DNA of 64,000 nt from Bosea sp. NBC_00550. GTDB lineage: Bacteria > Pseudomonadota > Alphaproteobacteria > Rhizobiales > Beijerinckiaceae. The DNA lies in the NCBI RefSeq assembly GCF_026020075.1, contig NZ_CP102772.1, positions 5,419,501 through 5,483,500 on the forward strand, read 5' to 3'. The notes under the pieces are model-generated. The model was not told where the DNA came from, searched no databases, and was given only the letters and a program-made list of their open reading frames with translations. Made by a program: the position numbers and the translations under genes. Positions 53,386 through 62,715 of this stretch are shown piece by piece; the stretch's first letter is position 1; each line of letters begins with the position of its first letter.

Positions 53386-53853
53386 ATGATGCCGCAGCCG
53401 AAACCGTCTCCCGCGCCAGACGCGATGGCGCTCGCCTTCGACGAGGCGAAAGCGGCCGCCCTGCGCGGCGAGGTGCCGGTCGGCGCGGTGGTAGTGCGCG
53501 ACGGCGCGGTCCTCGCCCGCGCCGGCAATCGTACGCTGGAATTGAAGGATCCGACCGCCCATGCCGAGATGCTGGCGCTGCGTCTTGCCTGCGAAGCGAT
53601 CGGCAGCGAGCGTCTGATCGGCTGCGATCTCTACGTCACGCTCGAGCCTTGCCCGATGTGCGCCGCCGCGATTTCCTTCGCCCGGATCAGGCGGCTCTAT
53701 TTCGGCGCGGGCGATCCGAAGGGTGGCGCGGTCGAGAACGGCGTCAGGCTCTATGAGAGCCCGACCTGCCACCATGTGCCGGAAATCTATGGCGGGCTGC
53801 GCGAGACCGATGCCGCGGCGCTGCTCCGGGATTTCTTCCGCGAGCGGCGTTGA
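53386..53853 (+). CDS. tadA: tRNA-specific adenosine deaminase
   Basis: 155 aa. Converts A34 to inosine in tRNA-Arg(ACG). Zinc-site and catalytic motif TAHAEMLAL (HAE) and the Cys pair in LEPCPMCAAA are intact. The frame is open from 53329, but Met 53386/53389 follows a GGGG ribosome site and gives the family length. Divergent from rluB and convergent with a small gene, 3 nt away. Confidence 0.95.
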   Translation: MMPQPKPSPAPDAMALAFDEAKAAALRGEVPVGAVVVRDGAVLARAGNRTLELKDPTAHAEMLALRLACEAIGSERLIGCDLYVTLEPCPMCAAAISFARIRRLYFGAGDPKGGAVENGVRLYESPTCHHVPEIYGGLRETDAAALLRDFFRERR

Positions 53854-53856
53854 GCC

Positions 53857-54108
53857 TCAGGTATCCGACGAGGTGATGCCGAACTTCTGCGCGAGCTGCG
53901 TGCGGTCCATGCAGGAGACGTCGTAGGTCACCTGCCGGCCCTTGAACTCGGGGCGCCTGCCGAATTCCTTGGTCATCGTGCCGATGATGTCGTCGACCCG
54001 CGCTTCGCAAGCCTGGGCGGTGGTGAACTCCATCTCGCTGATCCGCGCGGTCGTGCACTGGGGCTCCCCGGCGACGCAGGCCATGACGACCATGGTGAAG
54101 GCATCCAT
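53857..54108 (-). CDS. Small conserved hypothetical protein
   Basis: 83 aa. The N terminus is hydrophobic (MDAFTMVVMACVAGEP) and could be a signal or anchor; three Cys (residue 11, 18, 34) and one near 65 might form disulfides. Contains TTAQACEARVDDIIGTM and a C-terminal CMDRTQLAQKFG. I do not recognise the family. It converges with tadA, leaving 3 nt. Confidence 0.6.
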   Translation of the reverse strand: MDAFTMVVMACVAGEPQCTTARISEMEFTTAQACEARVDDIIGTMTKEFGRRPEFKGRQVTYDVSCMDRTQLAQKFGITSSDT

Positions 54109-54210
54109 GCAGGCGCTCCTGTTGCTGCCCGCCGAGGCTGCGCCCGTATGGTTAGGGCGGCGTTAACGGCCGGCGAGGTGGTCCAGGGTGCTTAAGCAAG
54201 ATGCGCGCCG

Positions 54211-54954
54211 TCAGGCAAGACCGCGCCAGCAGAGATAGGCGCCGAGCGCCAGCAGGCCGGCGAAGAAGCAGATCTTGAAGGTCGCGGGCGAGATGCGGCT
54301 GCGGATGAACTGGCCCGCGCCCATGCCTGCCAGTGCGGGCACAAGAGCCAGCAGCGATTGCCAGGCGACGGTGCCATTGAGCGCGCCGGCGCCGATCAAT
54401 CCGAGGGAGAGCGCCAGCGTCGAGACGATGAAGGAGATGCCGAGCGCCTGCACCAGCTCGTCCTTGTCGAAACCGAGTGCCTGCAGATAGGGCACGGCCG
54501 GCAGCACGAAGACGCCGGTCGCGGCGGTGACGACGCCGGTCGCAACGCCGATGACGGGGCCGAGCCAGCCTTCCCAGGCCGGCGGCACGCGCAGCTTCGC
54601 CGCCTTCAGCCCGACAAGCGCATAGAGCACCAAAGCCAGACCGAGCCAGAGCGTCGCGGAGCCGTCCTTCTGCTGCTGCAACAGGCCCGCGCCGGCCCAG
54701 GTGCCCAAGCAGATGGTTGCGAGCATCGGCCAGAGCCGCCGCAGCGTCGCGCCGAGCTTCGGGCCAGTCGCGATCTGCCAGCCATTGGTGACGAGGTTGG
54801 GTACGACCAGCAGCGCCGCAGCTTGGGCCGGGGCCATGACCACGCCGAGAATGCCGACCGCGATGGTCGGCAAGCCCAGCCCGATCACGCCCTTGACGAA
54901 GCCGGCGAGCACGAAGGTCGCGGTGACGAAGAGGAGGAGAGTCGTGTTGTCCAT
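54211..54954 (-). CDS. TauE/SafE family membrane exporter (second copy)
   Basis: 247 aa, about seven to eight spans. FVLAGFVKGVIGLGLPTIAVG near 13-33 and GVATGVVTAATGVFVLPAVPYL in the second half are the two signature half-repeats. It is not closely similar to the one at 17642-18571. Met 54954 was chosen, preceded on the minus strand by CGGGAC. Divergent from an HTH regulator gene, 106 nt apart, which suggests that the regulator controls it. Confidence 0.88.
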   Translation of the reverse strand: MDNTTLLLFVTATFVLAGFVKGVIGLGLPTIAVGILGVVMAPAQAAALLVVPNLVTNGWQIATGPKLGATLRRLWPMLATICLGTWAGAGLLQQQKDGSATLWLGLALVLYALVGLKAAKLRVPPAWEGWLGPVIGVATGVVTAATGVFVLPAVPYLQALGFDKDELVQALGISFIVSTLALSLGLIGAGALNGTVAWQSLLALVPALAGMGAGQFIRSRISPATFKICFFAGLLALGAYLCWRGLA

Positions 54955-55060
54955 GTCCCGCTTGTGGCATTGGGGGCGGCGGCTGTCGCGGGCCGATGCT
55001 ACGGCCGGCGCCGTAGCGTTCCCGCTTGCGGTGGTGGCGGGTTGGCGCATCATGCGGCCC

Positions 55061-55807
55061 ATGAACACGCAAGGTCCCTACCTCGCCGAGATCGCCCATC
55101 TGATGGGCGATCCTGCCCGCGCCAACATGCTGCACACGCTGATGGACGGCCGTGCGCTCACGGCCAAGGAACTCGCCTGGATAGCCGGCGTCGCGCCGCA
55201 GACTGCGAGCGGCCATCTCGCCAAGCTGATGCAGGGCAGCCTGATCGACGTCGCCGTGCAGGGGCGCCACCGCTATTACAGGCTGGCCGGGCCGGAAGTT
55301 GCAGCGGCGCTCGAAGGCCTGATGGTGCTCGCCAATCTGGACGGGACGAGCCGGCGCCTGCCGTCGCGCGTCGGCGCCGAATTGAGCCAGGCCCGCACCT
55401 GCTACGACCATTTCGCCGGCCGGCTCGGCATCGGCATCCACGACGCGCTGATGACGGGCGACCATCTCTCTGCCAGCGAAGGCGGCTATGCGCTGACCAA
55501 TTCGGGGAAAGCCATCTTCGTCGCGCTCGGGGTCGATCCCGAAGCAAGCGCCAGGAGCCGCCGCGCCGCCTTGCGTCCCTGTCTCGACTGGAGCGAGCGG
55601 CGGCCGCATCTTGCCGGACATCTCGCAGCGGCGCTGGCCTGCCGCTGCTTCGAGATGGAGTGGGTGCGTCGTCGCAAGGACAGCCGCGCCGTCAGCCTGA
55701 CGGAAGACGGCCGCACCGTGCTCGAAGCGGCGCTTCCCGGTTTCCGCTGCGATGCGCCGGAAACCGTCAGCCCGCCGCTGCGAGAGCGCGCGCCAGCGCT
55801 CGCTTGA
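55061..55807 (+). CDS. ArsR-like winged-helix transcriptional regulator
   Basis: 248 aa. N-terminal wHTH (about 1-85): GDPARANMLHTLMDGRALTAKEL, APQTASGHLAKLM (recognition helix) and a GRHRYYRL wing, characteristic of ArsR-like regulators. The longer C-terminal half (AELSQARTCYDHFAGRLG, ACRCFEMEWVRRR) has three Cys that might sense metals or redox. Met 55061 or 55052. It is divergent from the TauE-type gene. Its 3' end overlaps the patatin gene by 41 nt in antisense. Confidence 0.85.
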   Translation: MNTQGPYLAEIAHLMGDPARANMLHTLMDGRALTAKELAWIAGVAPQTASGHLAKLMQGSLIDVAVQGRHRYYRLAGPEVAAALEGLMVLANLDGTSRRLPSRVGAELSQARTCYDHFAGRLGIGIHDALMTGDHLSASEGGYALTNSGKAIFVALGVDPEASARSRRAALRPCLDWSERRPHLAGHLAAALACRCFEMEWVRRRKDSRAVSLTEDGRTVLEAALPGFRCDAPETVSPPLRERAPALA

Positions 55808-56642
55808 CCTCGTCCTTGATCGGCTCGGCCGCCGCGAGGATCGCCTTGGCCTTGAAGAAGTCGAGCCCGCCGATGCGATCGGCGCCCGCCCGGATCAGGA
55901 TATCGGGCGGCCGGCGCTCGACCATGCTCTGGACCAGCGTCCGGGTCAGGATCTGCGATGCCCCGACGATCGCCTCCATGGCGCCGGGAATGCGCGTGTC
56001 GCTCGTTGCCGTTGTGGGTGCGCTGACATCGACAGCGATGACGATGCGGCCGGGCGCCAGCAGGCCTTGATAGGGCAGGGGGTCGATGGCGCCGCCGTCG
56101 ATCAGCACGCGCCCGCCGAGCGCGACCGGCCGCACCAGTCCGGGGATGGCGAGCGAGGCCGCGACGGCCGGCGTCAGCGGCCCCTCGTCGAGCAGCACCT
56201 CGGCATGGCGATGGTAGTCGGCCGCGACGGCGGTGAAGGGGATCGCCAGCTCCTCGAAGCGATCCGGCACCGCCTCCGGCCAGAACAGGTCCAGCAGCCG
56301 CTCGCCGTCGATCAGCACGGGGTTGCCAAGCCCGCGCACGAGGTCGGTGAGCTTGCCGACGCGGGCGTCGAGCAGCTTTGCGATCACGCGGGCCCGGTCG
56401 CGGAAGCTCTGCAGCGCATGCTCGCGCAGGTCACGGCCGGAGAGGCCGGCGGCATAGGCCGCGCCGATGATGGCGCCGATCGAGCAGCCGGCGATCTGCG
56501 ACGGCTTGAGCCCAAGTTCGTCGAAGGCCTCCAGCACCGCGATATGGCTGAGGCCTCGCGCACCGCCGGCACCCAGCACGAGCGCGATTTCCGGCGCGCG
56601 ACCGGTTCCTTGTGAGGAGATGGCGGTACGGGAGCCCGGCAT
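55767..56642 (-). CDS. Patatin-like phospholipase (RssA-type)
   Basis: 291 aa. Oxyanion motif GAGGARGLSHIA near 25-36, nucleophile Ser in GCSIGA (GxSxG), and catalytic Asp in DGGAIDPLPY, the Ser-Asp dyad of patatins. Length and RSSA-like order match the bacterial RssA group. Met 56642 begins MPGSRTAI; the extension to 56792 is not credible. Overlaps the HTH gene in antisense by 41 nt. Confidence 0.92.
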   Translation of the reverse strand: MPGSRTAISSQGTGRAPEIALVLGAGGARGLSHIAVLEAFDELGLKPSQIAGCSIGAIIGAAYAAGLSGRDLREHALQSFRDRARVIAKLLDARVGKLTDLVRGLGNPVLIDGERLLDLFWPEAVPDRFEELAIPFTAVAADYHRHAEVLLDEGPLTPAVAASLAIPGLVRPVALGGRVLIDGGAIDPLPYQGLLAPGRIVIAVDVSAPTTATSDTRIPGAMEAIVGASQILTRTLVQSMVERRPPDILIRAGADRIGGLDFFKAKAILAAAEPIKDEVKRALARALAAAG

Positions 56643-56665
56643 GCCTTCCGTTCCCGTCCTCTGCC

Positions 56666-57580
56666 TCAAGCCACCGCCCGAGCCAGGAAGGGCTTCAGCG
56701 CCGCCAGCGTCGCCTCCGGATTTTCCTCGGGCAGGAAATGCCCGTTGTCGATCGCCTGTCCCTCGGCCTGCGGTGCGAAGCTCTGGTGCCACGTCTCGAG
56801 CGGGCTCGCGCCCTTGGCCGGGATGCCAGCCTCGCCCCAGAGCACCAGCGTCGGGCAGAGGATGCGCTTGCCTTCGGCGAGATCGGCCTTGTCATGCTCG
56901 ATGTCGGTGGTGGCGCCCGCCCGGTAATCCTCGCAGGCCGCATGGATGCGCGTGGGATCGTTGAAGGATTCGGCGTAGGATCGCATCGCCAGCGGGTCGA
57001 ACAGGTCGAGGTTCTTTGCCCGGCTCCAGCTTGCGATGGTGTGGTCGAGCCAGCCGACCGGATCGGCCTTGATCAGGTTCTCCGGCACCGGCTCGGGCTG
57101 CGCCAGGAAGGTCCAGTGATAGACCTGCATCGCGCGCGCGGCGTCCATGCCCTCCCACATCGAGACGGTCGGCAGGATATCGAGGAGCACGAGTTTCTCG
57201 ACGCGGCCGGGATGGTCGAGGGCCAGCCGGTAGGCGACGCGCGCGCCGCGGTCATGGCCGATCACGCCGAAGCGCAGATGACCGAGCGCCTGCATCACCG
57301 CGACGATGTCCTCGCCCATGCCGCGCTTGGTGTAGGTCGCCTTGCCTCCGTCGCCATGCGGCGCCGCCGACCAGCCATAGCCGCGCAGGTCTGGGCAGAC
57401 GACGGTGTGGGTCTTGGCCAGTTCCGGCGCGAGCCTGTGCCATTCGGCATGGGTCTGCGGGAAGCCATGGATCAGCACCAGCGGCGGCCCTTCGCCGCCG
57501 ACGCGGGCGAAGATCTTGCCGATCGGCCCGTCGATCCAGTGTGCCTTGAAGCCGGGGAAGAGCGTGTCGATGTTCGCCAT
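56666..57580 (-). CDS. Alpha/beta hydrolase, fluoroacetate/haloacetate dehalogenase-like
   Basis: 304 aa. Oxyanion segment HGFPQTHAEW, nucleophile Asp in GHDRGARVAYRLALDHPG, HWTFLAQP and EDYRAGATTD, and catalytic His in IDNGHFLPEE. The HW pair and the DYRAG Tyr correspond to the halide-pocket residues known in fluoroacetate dehalogenase (FAcD). The fit makes a C-halogen or similar hydrolase the leading guess; epoxide hydrolases are the closest alternative. Met 57580 was chosen. patatin follows 23 nt downstream. Confidence 0.82.
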   Translation of the reverse strand: MANIDTLFPGFKAHWIDGPIGKIFARVGGEGPPLVLIHGFPQTHAEWHRLAPELAKTHTVVCPDLRGYGWSAAPHGDGGKATYTKRGMGEDIVAVMQALGHLRFGVIGHDRGARVAYRLALDHPGRVEKLVLLDILPTVSMWEGMDAARAMQVYHWTFLAQPEPVPENLIKADPVGWLDHTIASWSRAKNLDLFDPLAMRSYAESFNDPTRIHAACEDYRAGATTDIEHDKADLAEGKRILCPTLVLWGEAGIPAKGASPLETWHQSFAPQAEGQAIDNGHFLPEENPEATLAALKPFLARAVA

Positions 57581-57613
57581 GGCCGGGAGCATAGACCCGG
57601 TCATGGCGAGCTG

Positions 57614-58891
57614 TCAGCCTTGCTCGCGCTTCACCGCCTGCCAGCCGATGTCGCGACGGCAGAAACCCTCCGGCCAGTCGATCCGGTCGACCGCCTCATA
57701 GGCCCGCACCTGCGCCTCCCGCACGCTCTTGCCGAGACCGACGACGTTGAGCACGCGCCCGCCATTGGCGGTGAGTTCGCCTTCCTTCAGCTTGGTGCCG
57801 GCATGGAAGACGAGGACGTCGTCCAGCGCTTCGGCCTTCTCGACGCCACGGATAACGCTGCCGGTTTCGGGCTTCGCCGGGTAGCCCCTGGCCGCGAGCA
57901 CGACGGTCAGCGCCGCCTCGTCGCGCCAGCGCAGATCGACGCTGGCGAGCACGCCGTCGCAGGACGCGAGCAGGGCCGGCACGATGTCGCTCTTGAGGCG
58001 CGGCATCAGCACCTCGCATTCGGGGTCGCCGAAGCGGACATTGTATTCGATCAGCTTGGGGCCTTGCGCCGTGATCATCAGCCCGGCGAAGAGCACGCCC
58101 TGGAACGGCGTGCCGCGCTTGGCCATTCCGGCGAGGGTCGGCCTGATGATCTCGGCCATGACGCGCTCTTCCATGGCGGGCGTCATCACGGGGGCGGGCG
58201 AATAGGCGCCCATGCCGCCGGTGTTGGGGCCGGTGTCGCCATCGCCGACGCGCTTGTGGTCCTGCGCCGAGGCCAGCGCCAGCGCATGCGTGCCGTCGCA
58301 GAGGGCGAAGAAGCTGGCCTCCTCGCCGATCATCCATTCCTCGACCACCACCTCGGCGCCGGCCTCGCCGAGCCCGCCGGCGAACATCATGTCGATGGCC
58401 TCATTCGCCTCGTCCAGCGTCTCGGCCATGATCACGCCCTTGCCTGCGGCGAGCCCGTCGGCCTTGATCACGATCGGCGCGCCCTGAGCGGCGACATAGG
58501 CCTTGGCGGAAGACGCATCGCCGAAGCGCCCGAAGGCGGCGGTCGGGATCGCGAATTCGGCGCAGAGCTCCTTGGTGAAGCCCTTCGAGCCTTCGAGCTG
58601 CGCCGCCGCCTTCGACGGGCCGAAGACCTTGATCCCGGCCTGGCGGAGATCGTCGGCGATGCCATCGACAAGCGGCCCTTCAGGCCCGACGACGACGAGG
58701 TCGATGCCCTGCAACCGGCAGAAGGCGATCACCGCATTGTGGTCGGCGACATCGACCGCGACGTTCTCGCCGCATTGCGCCGTGCCGGGATTGCCGGGCG
58801 CGATGAACAGCAGGTCGCAGAGCGGCGATGCCGATATCGCCCAGGCGAGCGCATGCTCCCGCCCGCCCGATCCGATCAGAAGAATTTTCAT
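57614..58891 (-). CDS. purD: Phosphoribosylamine-glycine ligase (GARS)
   Basis: 425 aa. Purine pathway step 2: joins glycine to phosphoribosylamine using ATP. N-terminal [15 protein letters not shown], the ATP-grasp part with [14 protein letters not shown] and the typical [15 protein letters not shown] loop, then [18 protein letters not shown]. Normal length. Divergent from xseA. Confidence 0.97.
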   Translation of the reverse strand: MKILLIGSGGREHALAWAISASPLCDLLFIAPGNPGTAQCGENVAVDVADHNAVIAFCRLQGIDLVVVGPEGPLVDGIADDLRQAGIKVFGPSKAAAQLEGSKGFTKELCAEFAIPTAAFGRFGDASSAKAYVAAQGAPIVIKADGLAAGKGVIMAETLDEANEAIDMMFAGGLGEAGAEVVVEEWMIGEEASFFALCDGTHALALASAQDHKRVGDGDTGPNTGGMGAYSPAPVMTPAMEERVMAEIIRPTLAGMAKRGTPFQGVLFAGLMITAQGPKLIEYNVRFGDPECEVLMPRLKSDIVPALLASCDGVLASVDLRWRDEAALTVVLAARGYPAKPETGSVIRGVEKAEALDDVLVFHAGTKLKEGELTANGGRVLNVVGLGKSVREAQVRAYEAVDRIDWPEGFCRRDIGWQAVKREQG

Positions 58892-58984
58892 GGCGCCATC
58901 TCCGCTCCGTCACGGGCGCAATAGCGGTCGATCGCTGCGGCGGCAACGCTTCTGCTGTGCGGGCAGGGCCGTTATGGTCCGGTC

Positions 58985-60577
58985 ATGAACACCGAATCGC
59001 CCCTGCCGACCGGCAATGCCCCGGAATGGTCCGTCTCGGACCTCTCCGGCGCGCTGAAGCGCACCATCGAGGATAATTTCGGCTTCGTGCGCGTGCGCGG
59101 CGAGATTTCGGGCTATCGCGGCCCGGTCGCTTCCGGCCATGTCTATTTCTCGCTGAAGGACACCAACGCCAAGATCGATGCGGTGATCTGGAAGGGCGTC
59201 TTCGGCCGGCTGAAGACGCGGCCGCAGGAGGGGCTGGAGGTCATCGCCACCGGCAAGATCACCACCTTCGCCGGCAAGTCGAGCTACCAGATCGTCATCG
59301 ATTCGTTGGAGCTGGCCGGCGCCGGCGCGCTGATGGCGCTGCTGGAGGAGCGGCGCAAGCGCTTGGCGGCCGAGGGACTCTTCGCCGAGGAGCGCAAGCA
59401 GCTCATCCCCTATCTGCCCTCCGTCATCGGCGTCGTGACCTCGCCGACCGGCGCCGTCATCCGCGACATCCTGCACCGGCTGGAGGATCGCTTCCCCCGC
59501 CATGTCCTGGTCTGGCCGGTGAGGGTGCAGGGCGAGACCAGCGCGGCCGAGGTCGCCAACGCCATCGCCGGTTTCAACGCGCTGGCGCAGGGCGGACGCA
59601 TCCCGAGACCGGACGTCATCATCGTCGCGCGCGGCGGCGGCTCGCTCGAAGACCTGATGAGCTTCAACGAGGAGGTCGTGGTGCGCGCCGCCGCAACCTC
59701 CGGCATCCCGCTCGTCTCGGCTGTCGGCCACGAGACCGACTGGACCCTGATCGACCACGCTGCCGATCTGCGCGCGCCGACGCCGACCGGCGCGGCCGAG
59801 AAGGTCGTGCCGGTCCGCGCCGAGCTGATGAGCTTCGTGGCGGACCTGTCGCGGCGCCACGCCGGGGCGATGCTTCGCCTCTCCGACCGCCGCCGCAGCG
59901 ACCTGAGGGCGCTGGCTCGCGCCCTTCCCGGGCCGGAAGCGGTGCTGTCCGGCCCGCGTCAGCGACTCGATCTCGCCGGGACACGGCTGGCTCCGGCGCT
60001 GGCGCGCAACGCCCGCGCTCATGAGCAGGCGCTGCAGGGCCTGTCGCGCCGGCTGGAGGCGCGTTCGCCCCGTGTGGCGCTTGCCAAATTGAGGGCCGAA
60101 CTGGCGGGCTTTGCGCGCGTCCTCGCCAACGCCAGAACGAACGCATTGGAGAAGGAGCGCACCCGCATCGCCCATGCCCGCGATCGTCTGGCGACACTCG
60201 ATGCGCGCGCCCGCAACGCCTTCGGTCAGAGCCTGATTCAGCGTCGCGACCGTGGTGCCGCACTGGCCGAGCGGGCCGAGCGCGCCTTCGGGCAGAGCCT
60301 GCATCGGCGCGGCGATCGTCTCACCTCGTTATGGACGCTCATCCGCTCGCTCGGCCCCGAAACCGTGCTGGCGCGTGGATACGCGCTGATCCGCGACGAG
60401 GCCGGCGCGCTGGTGCGCAGTGTCGGTGAAGCGCTTCCGGGCCGGGCGCTGACGGTGCAGCTTGGCGATGGCAGCTTCGGCGTCACCGTTGCCGGAGGCG
60501 AGCCCGGCGGGCCGAAGCCGGCGCCGCGCCCGCTGCGCAAGGGTCCGGCCCCGGCAGGGCAGGGCGATCTGTTCTGA
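58985..60577 (+). CDS. xseA: Exodeoxyribonuclease VII large subunit
   Basis: 530 aa. N-terminal OB domain ([28 protein letters not shown]), middle catalytic domain with [14 protein letters not shown] and [18 protein letters not shown], a long helical middle with repeats (AFGQSL.QRRDR appears twice), and a C-terminal RGYALIRDE segment. Longer than average because of the helical arm. Divergent from purD, 93 nt apart. Small subunit xseB is not in the window. Confidence 0.95.
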   Translation: MNTESPLPTGNAPEWSVSDLSGALKRTIEDNFGFVRVRGEISGYRGPVASGHVYFSLKDTNAKIDAVIWKGVFGRLKTRPQEGLEVIATGKITTFAGKSSYQIVIDSLELAGAGALMALLEERRKRLAAEGLFAEERKQLIPYLPSVIGVVTSPTGAVIRDILHRLEDRFPRHVLVWPVRVQGETSAAEVANAIAGFNALAQGGRIPRPDVIIVARGGGSLEDLMSFNEEVVVRAAATSGIPLVSAVGHETDWTLIDHAADLRAPTPTGAAEKVVPVRAELMSFVADLSRRHAGAMLRLSDRRRSDLRALARALPGPEAVLSGPRQRLDLAGTRLAPALARNARAHEQALQGLSRRLEARSPRVALAKLRAELAGFARVLANARTNALEKERTRIAHARDRLATLDARARNAFGQSLIQRRDRGAALAERAERAFGQSLHRRGDRLTSLWTLIRSLGPETVLARGYALIRDEAGALVRSVGEALPGRALTVQLGDGSFGVTVAGGEPGGPKPAPRPLRKGPAPAGQGDLF

Positions 60578-60580
60578 AGC

Positions 60581-61426
60581 TCAGGGTGCGTTGAGAAAGG
60601 TGTTGACGCGCTTCAGCGCATCCTCGCGCGCGGCCATGTTGGTGCCGACCGTGACCTTGCCTGTGCCGCTGGCGGAATAGGCGATGTTGTCGCGCTCCCT
60701 CACCTCGAGGCGCGGATGGTCGAAATCATGCAGGACGCCGGGATAGAGCACGAGGCCGACCTGCTCGCCGCGCGCCTGCGCTGCCTTGGCGAGGTAGCCG
60801 CAGGGCGCTGCCGGCGTCCAGTCGTCGGCATCCCCCATCAGGATCAGCAGCGGCAGGCGGGCCGAGAAGCTCGGCGATTCCGATTGCACGCGGCAGGCTG
60901 GATAGAACGCGATGGCGCGCTTGAAATCCGGCCGCCCGTCGGTTGGAAGCCGGTCCTTGCGGATCGCGGCCAGAACCGTCGAGCCGCCGCCCGACCAGCC
61001 GAGCAGGGAGATCATGCCGGGCCGGATATCGCTGCGGTGCTGCAGCCAGTTCCGCGCAGCGGCGGCGTCGCTCACGCGCTCGCGCCCGGCGCGCACGGTC
61101 AGGTCCTTGACGCCGCATTGCGAGCCGAGCCCGCGCGAACCGTAGCTGTCCGGCATCAGCACGGCGAAACCGGCAGCAGCGAGCCGCTCGCCCCAGTCCA
61201 TATGCCGCACCGACAATTTGCCTTGCTCGCGCCACAGACCGCCGCAACCATGCAGCGCGACCACGGCTGGAAAAGGCCCCGGTCCGGCTGGGCGGTAGAA
61301 GACGCCTTCGAGATGCCCGTCGTCCAGCGGAAGCGAGACGCGCTCGTAGCCGGCGGCCAGGGCGGCCGGGGCTCCAAGCAGTAAAAGGCTCATCAGACAC
61401 GCGGCAAGGCGCTTGAGACTGGACAT
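60581..61426 (-). CDS. Dienelactone hydrolase-like exported alpha/beta hydrolase
   Basis: 281 aa. Signal peptide (1-25, LMSLLLLGAPAALAA), oxyanion region VALHGCGGLWRE, nucleophile Ser in GWSGGGS, acid in MGDADDWTP and His in VLHDFDHP. The Ser in place of the Cys of true dienelactone hydrolases points to a general esterase. Exported. Met 61426 gives the normal signal-peptide length. Converges with xseA 3 nt away. Confidence 0.83.
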   Translation of the reverse strand: MSSLKRLAACLMSLLLLGAPAALAAGYERVSLPLDDGHLEGVFYRPAGPGPFPAVVALHGCGGLWREQGKLSVRHMDWGERLAAAGFAVLMPDSYGSRGLGSQCGVKDLTVRAGRERVSDAAAARNWLQHRSDIRPGMISLLGWSGGGSTVLAAIRKDRLPTDGRPDFKRAIAFYPACRVQSESPSFSARLPLLILMGDADDWTPAAPCGYLAKAAQARGEQVGLVLYPGVLHDFDHPRLEVRERDNIAYSASGTGKVTVGTNMAAREDALKRVNTFLNAP

Positions 61427-61503
61427 CACCGACCAGAAGATTATCACAAGCTCTGGAGTATTCCGGTTTTCCGTTTCCCGATCAATGATTTGATACGAAT
61501 TTG

Positions 61504-61725
61504 ATGAACATCAGCGAGCGTCTTCCTCCGAGCGGGCCCGAGGCGGTCCTCGATTACGGCCCCGGCGAGTTCCGCGTGATGAAGCCCGGCGCCTTCGTGC
61601 GTTGCGCCGTGACGTCCGTGCCGATCCGCCTGGAGGAGCTGCGCTACTGGTCCATCGAATGGCAGGAGGCTTACGCCTCGCCGGAAGCGGTCCTGCTCAG
61701 GCTACGCCGGGCCGGGCGCGCCTGA
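61504..61725 (+). CDS. DUF2093 domain protein
   Basis: 73 aa. The sequence AVLDYGPGEFRVMKPGAFVRC..(T)..PIRLEELRYWSIEWQEAY follows the DUF2093 pattern of alphaproteobacteria. Function unknown. ATG 61504, with upstream TTG at 61501 as an alternative. Its last 24 nt overlap the lpxK stop region in antisense. Confidence 0.83.
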   Translation: MNISERLPPSGPEAVLDYGPGEFRVMKPGAFVRCAVTSVPIRLEELRYWSIEWQEAYASPEAVLLRLRRAGRA

Positions 61726-62715
61726 CGCGGCAGCGAGCAGGCTTTCGACACGGTCCGGTTCTGCGAAGACGAGCTTGACGGGCACCACGACGATCCGATC
61801 GATCTCCGTCTCCGGCCAGAGCGCCGCGAGCTTGGTCCAGTCCTTTTCCGTGGTGGCGATCAGCGCGTCGCGCCTTTTCGCCTCGGTCGTGACTTGGGCG
61901 ATATCGCCTTCCGTATAGGCATGGTGATCGCCAAAGGAGCGCTCGGCGACAATGAGGGCGCCGGCTTCCCGCAGCGTGACGGCGAACTTCTCCGGCCGGC
62001 CGATTCCCGAAAGCGCCAGGACGTCTCGCCCCCTCAGCCGCTCGGTCGCTGTGCCCAGCGGTTCCAGCCGGGCAGCAATAACTGGCCGGCCGTGGGACCG
62101 GGCGGCGGCCGCAACCTGCCGGCCGGCCTCGCCCTCGCCGATGACGATCACGGCGTCGGCCTCATCGATCTGATCCGCGAGCGGCGCCCGCAGTGGACCG
62201 GCCGGCAGGCAGAGCCCGTTGCCGGCGCCTGAAAGCCCATCGACCACCGCCAGCCTGAGGCGCTTCGTGAGCGAGGGGTTCTGCAAGCCGTCGTCCATGA
62301 CGATCACGCTGGCGCCGAGCCCATGGGCCAGCCGCGCGCCGGCAACCCGATCGCGGGCGATGACGGTGCGGGCATGGCGCGCCATCAGCATCGGCTCGTC
62401 GCCGACATCGGCGGCGGCATGATGGTCGGGATCGACCTCGACGGGGCCAGCCAGCCGGCCGCCATAGCCGCGCATCAGCACGAACGGCGTCTCGCCGCGC
62501 CGGTTCAGCAGCTCCGCGATGGCGATCGTCGTCGGCGTCTTGCCAGCGCCGCCGGCGACGAAGTTGCCGACGCAGATGATCGGGATCGGGAGATCGGCGC
62601 CGGTCCGTCGCATGCGCCGCAGCGTGATCGCGCCATAAAGCCAACCGAGCGGCCAGAGCAGCCAGGCGGGGAGCGTCGGCTTCGGCAGCCACCAGAAGCG
62701 TGGCGCGCTGAGCAT
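61702..62715 (-). CDS. lpxK: Tetraacyldisaccharide 4'-kinase
   Basis: 337 aa. Phosphorylates the 4' position of the lipid A precursor at the inner membrane. Walker A GNFVAGGAGKTPT near 51-63, RGYGG near 80-84, DDGLQNPSL near 136-144, all LpxK-specific. N-terminal hydrophobic anchor. The ATG overlaps the waaA stop by one nt (TGATG), so waaA-lpxK are coupled. Confidence 0.96.
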   Translation of the reverse strand: MLSAPRFWWLPKPTLPAWLLWPLGWLYGAITLRRMRRTGADLPIPIICVGNFVAGGAGKTPTTIAIAELLNRRGETPFVLMRGYGGRLAGPVEVDPDHHAAADVGDEPMLMARHARTVIARDRVAGARLAHGLGASVIVMDDGLQNPSLTKRLRLAVVDGLSGAGNGLCLPAGPLRAPLADQIDEADAVIVIGEGEAGRQVAAAARSHGRPVIAARLEPLGTATERLRGRDVLALSGIGRPEKFAVTLREAGALIVAERSFGDHHAYTEGDIAQVTTEAKRRDALIATTEKDWTKLAALWPETEIDRIVVVPVKLVFAEPDRVESLLAAASGAPGPA

